Shown here piece after piece: positions 43,177-53,900 of a stretch of 64,000 bases of DNA. How positions within the stretch are numbered: position 1 is the stretch's first letter; each line of letters opens with the position of its first letter. The notes under the pieces were generated by a model. The model was not told the origin of the DNA. It saw only the letters and a list, made by a program, of their open reading frames with translations, and did no database searches. Made by a program: the position numbers and the translations under genes. The DNA is from Patiria miniata (Eukaryota; Echinodermata; Asteroidea; Valvatida; Asterinidae): the NCBI RefSeq assembly GCF_015706575.1, contig NW_024037047.1:5212632-5276631 (forward strand). Direction: 5' to 3'.

Positions 43177-44425
43177 AAGCACAGCCCAGCAGGTGATCCC
43201 AAAGCTTGATCGCATCTTCTCAAGTTTCGGTGTCCCAAACATGGTCCGCACAGACAATGGTCCGCCCTTCAACAGTCGTGAATTTTCCAACTTCGCCCAA
43301 TATATTGGATTCGACCATCGCAGAGTTACCCCCTCGTAGGCCCCAAGCAAACGGTGAAGTCGAACGGTTCATGCAAACTCTCAAAAAGCATATCGCTCTG
43401 CATTCACCGAAAAAAACCTCATGGAAACATTAACTGTACAAATTCCTTCGCAACTATCGTGCTACACCTCATTCGACAATCGGTGTTTCACCTGCCAAAC
43501 TTCTTTTCAGCAGATCATTCCAAACACGCTTACCCGAACCAGCCTGAGTTCACTCCATTGCCACAACACGCACCTGTCCAAGACCGCGATCAACGTAAGA
43601 AGCCCCAGATGAAAACCTATGCGAACAATCGCAGTACTACTCGAGTCAAAGACATTGACATTGGTGACCATGATCTCGTCCGTCGTCATGGACATGTCCC
43701 CAAACACATGTCACCTTACATCCCGCAGCCCGGGGACGCCTCTATAGTCCGAAATACCATTGGTCCGAAGTCCCATTGCTCCAAAGTGCAATTGATCCGA
43801 AGTGCCATTGGTCCGACGTCCCATTGGTCCGACGTCCCATTGGTCCGACGTCCCATTGGTCCGACGCCCCATTGGTCCGAAGTCCCATTGCTCTATACGT
43901 TCCATTGGTATAAATGTCCCATTGGTCCGATGTTCCATTGGTCCGAAGTTCCATTGGTCCAAAGTCCCATTGGTCCGACGCCCCATAGGATTAGAGTTAG
44001 AGTTAGGGTTAGGGTTAGGATTAGGGTCAGTCAACCTGAACCAGTGGAACTACACAGTATTATGTTTCATCGGACCAATGGGACTTCGGACCAATGGGAC
44101 TTCGGACCAATGGGACTTCGGACCAATGGGACTTCGGACTATCGAGACTCAACCCCGCAGCTTTACACCGTGACGAGTAAGCGTGGATCCCTAATCACAG
44201 CTCAACGCAACACGCACACATTCACACGCAACTCATCCGACTTCAAGAAATACACTGGCCCGATACCACAACACCCTGACAGTGATGATATAAGCGACAT
44301 TGTCACCCCTTCCCCGGATACACCACCCCAGCCAAACCAGCCAAACCAGCCCCAACGTCGCAATCTACCCCGCCATCTCACCCACCCCTACACCTACTCT
44401 AGCATGAACAGAACTAACTAAGACT
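43177..44425 (+). mobile_element. Ty3-type LTR retrotransposon fossil, partial pol (integrase region)
   Basis: This fossil fragment holds the integrase core (SFGVPNMVRTDNGPPFNS region) and part of the domain after it. It is interrupted by the fold-back array at 43739-44146. No LTRs, gag, protease or reverse transcriptase were found beside it. It is broken, with several breaks, and looks old. Confidence 0.75.
43739..44146 (+). mobile_element. Fold-back array of 16-bp units with TTAGGG-like centre, family F2
   Basis: The left half repeats CATTGGTCCGACGTCC-type units; the right half repeats the complement (GGACCAATGGGACTTC). The period is 16 bp in both. The centre (43989-44030) is a run of TTAGAG/TTAGGG repeats. 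The ends CTCTATAGTCCGAA and TTCGGACTATCGAG are inverted. It sits inside a Ty3-type fossil. Confidence 0.8.
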
Positions 44426-46748
44426 TATGCTGAGATCCTGACTTCAAATATTTCCTTTGGTTATGTTATACTCAGAATTTATTGTCACACACTCTCTATA
44501 CATTTTGGCTTTATTGTTTTAATTATATTTTGAAACATGTTAAATTCATGCAAAGTAGCTGCTCAGTTCACATTAATCCCCACACTCAAAAAAAGGAGGA
44601 AAGGGAAGTATCCTAAAAGTGTTTTTCTTTTGTTAAAATGCTTGTTACTAAAGTTGTTTTGCTAAATTTGAAATAGTTGATTAAGATTGAGAGTAAACAA
44701 TCTCCCTCCTAATGTTATTAATTAGTTTGGTTCTATAACAGTTGACACAAAAAGACAAAACTAAAGAACGGCTCTGGCACAGGAAGTATTGCATGTGACA
44801 AAACCCATACTTTCTCATTTTTTATTTTTTATAAACACACATGTTTAAAATATGACCCAATTATACCATTGCAAGACTTTAATTGCATTGTTGGACTTTT
44901 CGCAAGCAAGGTGAAAAGGGTTGTAATATTGTATCATTGGCACTCCATGCATATGTACCTGATGACATCATGGGTCACGGATTGACCTCCATTCAATTGT
45001 TGAATACACTTGGCAGTCAGCCGAGATGCGTGTGTGTGTTTCAATTTATCCCCAAACATTAGATACTACGTCCATAGTCATTGCTCTATGCTACGTCTGA
45101 GGCTTTAGCGCAATATGTTTAGTTTTGGGCTCGGAAAGGGCTGTGTCTCAGGCATACCGAGTCTCTAGGTATAACTGAGCAATATTTGTCTGTTCATTTA
45201 CATCAGTAGTCTTCCATATACCCATCAACCTGGTCCGATGATGTGAATGGTCCTTCCAGTTTATCTTTGAGTTCATCCTTGAGTTCATTCCACTACACAA
45301 TACTTCTGGTATAGTAAAGTTGTTACACCTGAGTATTCTCAAAAGGACGTGGCTATCTTCACTTGATAAAGATTAACAGCTTTAGCTTTGACCATAATTA
45401 GGTTGACTTGGGCTGGTGAAGCATAATTTTTTTATCCACCTCATATTAACTGTGCACCTGTTATCAAATGTTTCCAATCAATTAATGTTTCATTCAATGT
45501 TTGAGTAATCATTGAATTGCAAAATCTGTTACTTTTATTTTCTTAAAAGCGTAAACTTTGTCAACAGAATTTGATCAGCTGATCTCCTGCGTGGCACAAG
45601 TGATCTTTAATATGTATAGTCTGGTACCTCAGTTACAATTTCCTTTCTTAAGTACATTATAAGTCAGGAAAAATGTCAGCTCAACTTACCATATAGAGCG
45701 CACATCACCAATAACTTGTAAAGGTGGGTAAGGTTAAACTTTGTTTTGTTTTTAAATGTTTGATTGTTGTTTCTATAGTAGGCTACTACATATTTATTTT
45801 GAAGTGGGCAGAATATTAAAAAAGTGAACAAAAGTGAAATAGTACCCACTCCTAATGTTAGAACGGAATGATAGTTGCTTGCATGAGCGTCGCCAGGATT
45901 TTTTTCTAGAGGGGGGCAAAACATATTTTTCCCAAAAAAAATCCTGTATTTCTCAACATATTCTCGATTTCTCAGTTTTAGAGGGGGCAGGGACATTTTG
46001 CCCCCCCCCCAACTCATTAAATTTACACCACTATGACTTCGCGCTTAAGGTACAACTGAAACTGATCTATGCCATCAGAAATGATGCATGTTTTAGAAAA
46101 GAAACATGTTTTTATTGCTATCCATTTGAATGCCGTTTGAAGCTTTTGAGCTAATTGAGCATTGAATGTTACACACAGGCATTTAAATACAAGTGAATGC
46201 GCTTTGAATGATTTGAGTCAAGACTGAAACATATTTTTAAGTGTCAGATTTTGTGTTTTGAATAAAAGGAACAAGTCAACTCCCCCCCCCCCCCCAACAA
46301 AATAATTTCGGTCGCAACTTGGTTTTATCTTAGGGGTTCCAGGTCTTGTACAGGCATTATGCTTTTTACCTGGATCGCTCGTATCATTTCTGTCACTCTT
46401 TATACATATTATTGTTAATTATGTGTGTATGGGATATCATATGAAAAAATAAACTATAAACCATAACCTTTCCAACCTCTGGCCACGCCATTGTATTCCA
46501 TTGGAGGAATGACCTTGTTCTAACAATGGATTAGCTCCATTGCCGAAAATCGGCGTTGCCACTGTGCTTAAATAGGTGGCGTGTATCGTCACCGAACCAT
46601 ATTATTTTTTTATATACATGTACTGCTATATCAACACAGACAGTTTGAATACGTGCATGCCGTTCTTCGAGCGTCGACCTAGGATCCTGGCTCTCTGCTA
46701 GCGTAATGAATGCGCACGGCTATTGGTTACCAGCGATGCAACCAACCC
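44426..46748. other. Intergenic sequence upstream of the UGM locus
   Basis: No gene recognised. It contains poly-C runs at 46003 and 46281 and AGGGGGGCAAAACAT repeat-like sequence (45910-46015). 46500-46748 is not part of the duplication and may hold promoter sequence of the upstream exon copy. No TATA box can be asserted. Confidence 0.5.
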
Positions 46749-46892
46749 CAGTAGGCTGGTTCCAAATAGTCGACCAGCGTAGTCAACCACCGTCGACTAG
46801 ACAGAGTTCGGGCAAACGTTAGTTAACCATTGGTCAACTGTAGTCCTTGCGCGAACTTGGCCTAAGTCGTCTCGTTCGTTAATCTCTGCAAA

Positions 46893-46989
46893 ATGAAAAC
46901 TCATTTTCGTACCTTCGTGTTGTTGGCGGCAGTCGTAATCGCGCTGACGGCCGGGCTCGCATGGAAGCTGGACCTCGGTTTTGGTTCAG
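46893..46989 (+). pseudogene. Duplicate of the UGM first exon with lost splice donor
   Basis: It reads MKTHFRTFVLLAAVVIALTA, then GLAWKLDLGFGS, differing from the exon at 50894 at a few residues only. At the donor position the sequence is CAG/TTAACT instead of CAG/GTAACT. It therefore cannot splice there by the usual rule, although its promoter-proximal flank is shared for about 145 bp. It could still act as an untranslated leader or use another donor. Confidence 0.6.
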
Positions 46990-49637
46990 TTAACTCCTTT
47001 CAATATTGCTATTTTTTGCCCTCTGTGTTTCCATTTTGTGTTTCTGTTTTTGACTACATCATAGACGTCAGATATGTATGTCCGTATGAGTATGTAAATG
47101 TTATTGGATAATGGGTGAAACAGTAGCACGTACCTGTCCATAATTGTGACTTTTTTAAATTGAGATGGAATCAATTTTGTTAAAAAACAACGGGTATAAA
47201 TACATCTGTTAAGTCAGTTTCTGTTTCGAGTTATTAAAGCAGATGGGCGCTTGATACGGTAAAAGAGTCATGCACCAATGGCGGTGATGCACTTGGCGGG
47301 AACATGTCTAGTGCATGGAGGGGGGGGGGCGTGTTCGGGTGGTTAATCAGCCCCTTTGTCGTGTGATCAATGTCATCATTCACATAACTTGCTTTTATCC
47401 CTGTTTGGGGGAGGGAGGCAAAATCGTAACTAGGTTTAAAGATCGTATTGATATTAAAAACTACATCAAATTATTCCGTCTGGCTAAAGGGTTGGAAACA
47501 AAATCTTTTTTTCGTTACGAAAATATTGTGTGTGTGTTTTTTTTTTTTTAACTATTTACACGAAACGTGTAATGTGCACTGAGCTGAAACTTCAATAGGT
47601 TAGGTTGCCAACATTCCTCTTTGGAATCTGAGTGGTATTATTGTAAACGAACAAAGTGCATGACAAGAAAATGATCCTATATGCTTTGAAGTTTACTAAA
47701 ACAAAGTCATATTACAAACTACGCGCCAGGCCTATTCATTGCTTCACGCATGTCTACTGTGTTGAATTTAGCACCTCAACCCCCTAGAAAAACACTTCGA
47801 TACACCCGCCCCTCCACCTCGATGAAAAAAAACCTGGATCCGCATCAGCTAATGATTCACTATTCAATACAAATATTACGTTCATGTTTAAGGGCAAACG
47901 CCCAATGAAAGTTATTTTATAATTGTGACCCGGTGGAAATAAATTTGCTTTTTTTGTTGTTGGCTATATCAGACAAAATTAACTGCCCTTTGTTTCTCTG
48001 TGATTTGCATTGTTATGTGCAGTATATGTTGTTGATTTCATCTGAATACAAGTGCATTGAATGTACAAAACAGGAAAGAAAGAAAAACGCAGTTTAATAG
48101 AAGGAATCTGTGGACGTTTCGGTTGAAATACAATGTAAATGAAAATGTTGGGCCAAACACCAATGGGCAATGTTCTTTGCCCAACATTGTTGTGAGGTTA
48201 CATTATTGTTGGTTCATTTGAATAAAACGTGACCAACTACTGGAAAGAAATTGCCCACGAGTGAATGCAGTTGGTATGTTGCCATCATTGGGCTACACAT
48301 ATACCAACCCATTTGACCAACTTTTTGAGTGTAATATAAGTTATAAGAGTAGTCAACAATAGCCCATTTATATTTCTATTAAAATACCTGTAAATGACAT
48401 TAGTTAGAGTGCCTGTATTAATGGTAAGTCATGTGCAATCTGGCCTTTTTGCCACGACACGTGGGTTTTTCAATATACAGACAATAGCTATAACGATTCG
48501 AGCTAAGCGTTCCACGGTAAGGCAGTACGGGGGAAAACTTGCATGAGTAATAAACCACCGTGTACGGATGAGAGCAGAGGGCAAATCGTAGGGAGTATTG
48601 AAAACAAAATGTAATTTTATGTCCGGAAAAACTCGATTTGTGCCAAGAGTATCGTATCCTTCAAACAGCCTGTTTTTGTTGTTTCTCAGCAAAATAACTC
48701 GAAAAAATACTCCAAATGTGTTTGACATAAATAGCGGGCAGAGACCATCGTATATGGAAAGGCAGCCACCGGAGAAGCACTAGATGGAACGGTCGCGCCA
48801 TGGCGGGTGCATTCCGCCAGCGGGACGGGACAAGGCCCAGTGAGCAGGATTCCACAGCACTATACCTTAAACAAACATACGCAACGGCGGCAATTTCTTG
48901 TCAGCATTTAGGAAACAACTAGACAATTCGAAAATGGGGGTAGAGGACGTGGCGTCGGTGATGTTCAAATATGCATGTACGTATTTGCGATACGCGTTTT
49001 TACGCCTATTCCTCGCAGTAATGTACTGTTGAATTTACGTGAAATGGTGTTACACAGTAGAAAAATACATGTATTTATTTAAGTTACATTGGTATAAAAA
49101 AGAGTCAATTCTTGGGGGACATTATACAATAATTGTTGCCTGTTGTGAAATGGTCCATGGTGTTTTGCACACCCGAGGGTGTAAAAAATACCCATGGACC
49201 CCAATCACTGCAGGCAAACCACGATTGCAACCGTGTGAATTGTGGGTTTCCGCCAGTTGCCGTGCAGTATATTGCGGAAGTATTTTTTTGAAAGGATCCG
49301 CGAGTACTGCACCATATATATTCACTCAGATTTTTTTCATTACAAACGAGTGGCGAAGCCACTACAAGGTCTTTTCTAACTTTAGGTGTTGAATTATTCG
49401 CCGCTCCGTGTAACAATGCCGGTTAAAAAATATAAAGCCTCGACGGCCTTGGCAACAGGCTATTGCAGTAGGCCTACTGTTGGTGCAATACTTGCGGTTG
49501 ACCTCTTAGTACATGTACATTGTGTTGTCGTGACTGCCAAGTTGGCTCCTTTTACAGCGTCCACGCAAAATAATATACAGTATTGCATTCAGATGATTTC
49601 GAGCGGAATATTATTTTTGCTATAATTTCCATGACTA

Positions 49638-49777
49638 AAGCCCGGTTCATACTTCACGCGAAAGCAAGTGCGAAGCGAAATTCATGTCGTCAACAATGGC
49701 GGACTCGCTTCGAACGTATTGTTGACGTCAGGAATTTCGCTTCGCTTTTGCTTTCGCGTGAAGTATGAACCGGGCTT
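49638..49777. repeat. Palindromic MITE AAGCCCGGTTCA, block 1 copy
   Basis: AAGCCCGGTTCATACTTCAC is inverted at the right as GTGAAGTATGAACCGGGCTT; 140 bp. Confidence 0.8.
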
Positions 49778-50039
49778 CAAGCTTACAGCTTGCACCTTAT
49801 GGCACTGTCACACGGTTGCAAATAGAGCTAACCTGTGCCCGACGTTTTTGGAAATTTGGGTGTACGTTCGTGTAAGTTGTCATCCGTTCGTGATGCGTTT
49901 GGCATAATAGTTGAGTTGTATGGGGGACCCCCGTGCACCCCCCCCCCCCCCGAACTAACTTTCACCATTTTTGGGGTGCCTTTTAGCGTCTTAAAACACT
50001 TTTTTGGATGTTAACAGTTAAAAAATCTGATTCAAAGGA

Positions 50040-50748
50040 GATATCCAAGATGGCGGCCAATATGGCCGCCAAAATCGGTAAAAAATGGAAAAAAGACATA
50101 CATCAGCCAAATAATGTGATTAATAAAAGCATAAATAAAATGTTTTAGAGCCTCAAAAAATCATTGCTGATATCCTTTTTTGTGCTATTATGCTTCAAAA
50201 TTCAAGATGGCGGCCATTTTGGTGGCCAATATGGCCGCAATATTGGTAAAACAAATGGAAAAGGTCACATTGCAGCCTAATAGTATGATAAAATCATAAA
50301 TAAAATGGTAAAATATGATTTCGACCCTCTCAAATTCCTTTTCAAGTATCTCTCTTTCGCTATCATGCTTCAAATTCATGATGATGGCCAGGATGATGGC
50401 CAATATGGCCACCAAAATGGTAAACAAAATCGATAAAAAGGTCATATATTAGCCATAAAATGAGATAAAAGCATCAATAAAATTGTTAGTTAAAGGCCCA
50501 TATGTTTTTTATCCGTGCAAATTCATTTCTGGTATCTATTTCTTGCTATCATGCTTCGAATTGAAAATGGCAGCCAATATGGCGGCAAATATGGCGGCCA
50601 ATATCGCCGCCTTATTGGTAAATTTTATTAAAAAGTCATATATCAGCCAAATAATGTGATAAAATCACAAGTGAAATTGTTACTTATATGTTTTTTATCC
50701 TCACAAATTTTTTTCTGGTATGGGTTATTTGCTATCATGCTTCAAATG
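50040..50748 (+). repeat. Degenerate tandem array, about 160-180-bp unit rich in AAGATGGCGGCC
   Basis: About four diverged units start near 50047, 50203, 50378 and 50564. Each has an (A)ATGGCGGCC-AATATGGCCGCC palindromic core, then a TATCATGCTTCAAAT-type spacer. The array lies between the two duplication blocks. The core matches the consensus I know for YY1 binding (AAGATGGCGGC); whether it is bound is unknown. Confidence 0.7.
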
Positions 50749-50893
50749 CCAGTAGGCTGGTTCCGAATAGTCGATTAACGTAATCAACCTCCGTCGACTA
50801 GACAGAGTTCGGGCAAACGTTAGTTAACCATTGGTCAACTATAGTCCTTGCGCAAACTTGGCCTAAGTCGTCTCGTTCGTTTATCTCAGCAAA

Positions 50894-50990
50894 ATGAAAA
50901 CTTCGCTTCGTACCTTCGTGTTGTTGGCGGCAGTCGTAATCGCGCTGACGGCCGCGCTCGCATGGAAGCTGGACCTCGGTTTTGGTTCAG
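50894..50990 (+). CDS. Candidate signal-anchor first exon of the UGM gene
   Basis: It encodes 32 residues (MKTSLRTFVLLAAVVIALTA, then ALAWKLDLGFGS) followed by a consensus donor CAG/GTAACT. Its phase fits the exon at 58118 exactly. A near-identical copy lies 4001 bp upstream at 46893 without a GT at that point. No other downstream host exon that could use this donor was found before 58118. Confidence 0.6.
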
Positions 50991-53900
50991 GTAACTCCTT
51001 TCAATATTGCTATTTTTTGCCCTCTGTGTTTCCATTTTGTGTTTCTGTTTTTGACTACATCATAGACGTCAGATATGTATGTCCGTATGAGTATGTAAAT
51101 GTTATTGGGTGAAACAGTATCACCTGTCCATAATAAATTATTGTGACTTTCTGTTTTAATTGAGATGGAGTCAATTTTGTTAAAAAAACAACGGGTATCA
51201 ATAAATATGTTAAGTCAGTTTCTGTTTCGAGCTATTAAAGCAGATGGGCGCTTGATACGGTAAAAGAGTCATGCACCAATGGCGGTGATGCACTTGGCGG
51301 GAACATGTCTGGTGCATGAAGGGGGGGGGGGGGGCGTGTTCGGGTAGTTAACCAGCCCCTTTGTCGTGTGATCAATGTTATCATTCACATAACTTGCTTT
51401 TATCCCTTTTTTGGGAGGGAGGCAAAATCCTAACTAGGTTTAAAGATCGTATTGATATTAAAAACTACAGTACATCAAATTATTCCGTCTGGCTAAAGGG
51501 TTGGTAACAAAATCTTTTTTTCGTTACGAAATTATTGTGTGTGTGGTTTTTTTTACTATTTACACGAAATGTGTAATATGCACTGAGCTGAAACTTCAAT
51601 AGGTTAGGTTGCCAACATTCCTCTTAGGAATCTGAGTGGTATTATTGTAAACGAACAAAGTGCATGACAAGAAAATGATCCTATATGCTTTGAAGTTTAC
51701 TAAAACAAAGTCATATTACAAACAAGGCACCAGGCCTATTCATTGCTTCACGCATGTCTACTGTGTTGAATTTAGCACCTCAACCCCCTAGAAAAACACC
51801 TCGATACACCCGCCCCTCCACCTCGATGAAAAATCCTGGATCCGCATCTGCTAATGATTCACTATCCAATACAAACATTACGTTCATGTTTTAGGGCAAA
51901 CGCCCAATAAAAGTTATTTTATGATTGTTACCCGGTGGAAATAAATTTGCTTTTTTTTGTTGGCTATATCACACGAAATTGACTGTCCTGTGTTTCTCTG
52001 TGATTTGCATTGTTATGTGCAGTATATGTTGTTGATTTTATCTGAATACAAGTGCATTGAATGTACAAAACAGGAAAGAAAGAAAAACGCAGTTGAATAG
52101 AAGGAATCGGTGGACGTTTCGATTGAATTACAATGTAAATGAAAATGTTGGGCCAAACACCAATGGGCAATGTTCTTTGCCCAACATTGTTGTGAAGTTA
52201 CATTATTGTTGATTCATTTGAATAAAACGTGACCAACTACTGGAAAGAAATTGCCCACGAGTAAATGCAGTTGGTATGTTGCCATCATTGGGCTACACAT
52301 ATACCAACCCATTTGACCAACTTTTTGAGTGTAATATAAGTTATAAGAGTAGTCAACAATAGCCCATTTATATTTCTATTAAAATACCTGTAAATGACAT
52401 TAGTTAGAGTGCCTGTATTAATGGTAAGTCATGTGCAATCTGGCCTTTTTGCCATGACACGTGGGTTTTTCAATATACAGACAATAGCTATAACGATTCG
52501 AGCTAAGCGTTCCACGGTAAGGCAGTACAGGGGAAACTTGCACGAGTAATACACCACCGTGTACGGATGAGAGCAGAGGGCAAATCGTAGGCAGTATTGA
52601 AAAAAATGTAATTTTATGTCTGAAAAAAGACGATTTGTGCCAAAAGTATCGTATCCTTCAAACAGCCTGTTTTTGTTGTTTCTCAGCAAAATAACTCGAA
52701 AAAATACTCCAAATGTGTTTGACATAAATAGCGGGCAGAGACCATCGTATATGGAAAGGCAGCCACCGGAGAAGCACTAGATGGAACGGTCGCGCCATGG
52801 CGGGTGAATTCCGCCAGCGGGACGGGACAAGGCCCAGTGAGCAGGATTCCACAGCACTATATACCTTAAACAAACATACGCAACGGCGGCAATTTCTTGT
52901 CAGCATTTAGGAAACAACTAGACAATTCGAAAATGGGGGTAGAGGACGTGGCGTCGGTGATGTTCAAATATGCATGTACGTATTTGCGATACGCGTTTTT
53001 ACGCCTATTCCTCGCAGTAATGTACTGTTGAATTTACGTGAAATGGTGTTACACAGTAGAAAAATACATGTATTTATTTAAGTTACATTGGTATAAAAAA
53101 GAGTCAATTCTTGGGGGACATTATACAATAATTGTTGCCTGTTGTGAAATGGTCCATGGTGTTTTGCACACCCGAGGGTGTAAAAAATACCCATGGACCC
53201 CAATCACTGCAGGCAAACCACGATTGCAACCGTGTGAATTGTGGGTTTCCGCCAGTTGCCGTGCAGTATATTGCGGAAGTATTTTTTTGAAAAGATCCGC
53301 GAGTACTGCACCATATATATTCACTCAGATTTTTTTCATTACACACGAGTGGCGAAGCCACTACAAGGTCTTTTCTAACTTTAGTTGTTGAATTATTCGC
53401 CGCTCCGTGTAACAATGCCGGTTAAAAAATATAAAGCCTCGACGGCCTTGGCAACAGGCTAGATCGCGGTAGGCCTACTGTTGGTGCAATACTTGCGGTT
53501 GACCTCTTAGTACATGTACATTGTGTTGTCGTGACTGCCAAGTTGGCTCCTTATACAGCGTCCACGCAAAATAATATACAGTATTGCATTCAGATGATTT
53601 CGAGCGGAATATTATTTTTGGTATAATTTCCATGACTTAAGCCCGATTCGTACTTCACGCGAAAGCAAGTGCGAAGCGAAATCCATGTCGTCGACAATGG
53701 TGGACGCGCTTTGAATGTATTGTTGACGTCACAAATTTCGCTTCGTTTCGCTTTCGCGTGAAGTATGAACCGGGTTTAAAGCCCGGTTCATATTTTCCCG
53801 CGAAAGCAAGTGCGAAGCGAAATTTATGTCGTCAACAATGGTGGACGCGCTTCGAACGTATTGTTGACGTCAGGAATTTCGCTTCGCTATTTCGCTTTCG

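Noticed and set aside
43989-44030. Telomere or chromosome end
   Set aside because: The TTAGGG-like run is short, degenerate and internal to a fold-back array.
43354-44421. Long open frame of 355 codons on the plus strand
   Set aside because: It runs across an LTR fossil and the fold-back 16-mer array; the repetitive middle is array sequence read as protein.
46893-47111. 72-codon frame as a stand-alone small secreted protein
   Set aside because: Only the first 32 codons look like a signal anchor. The rest reads past the splice-donor position into intron sequence, as in the other copy at 50894.
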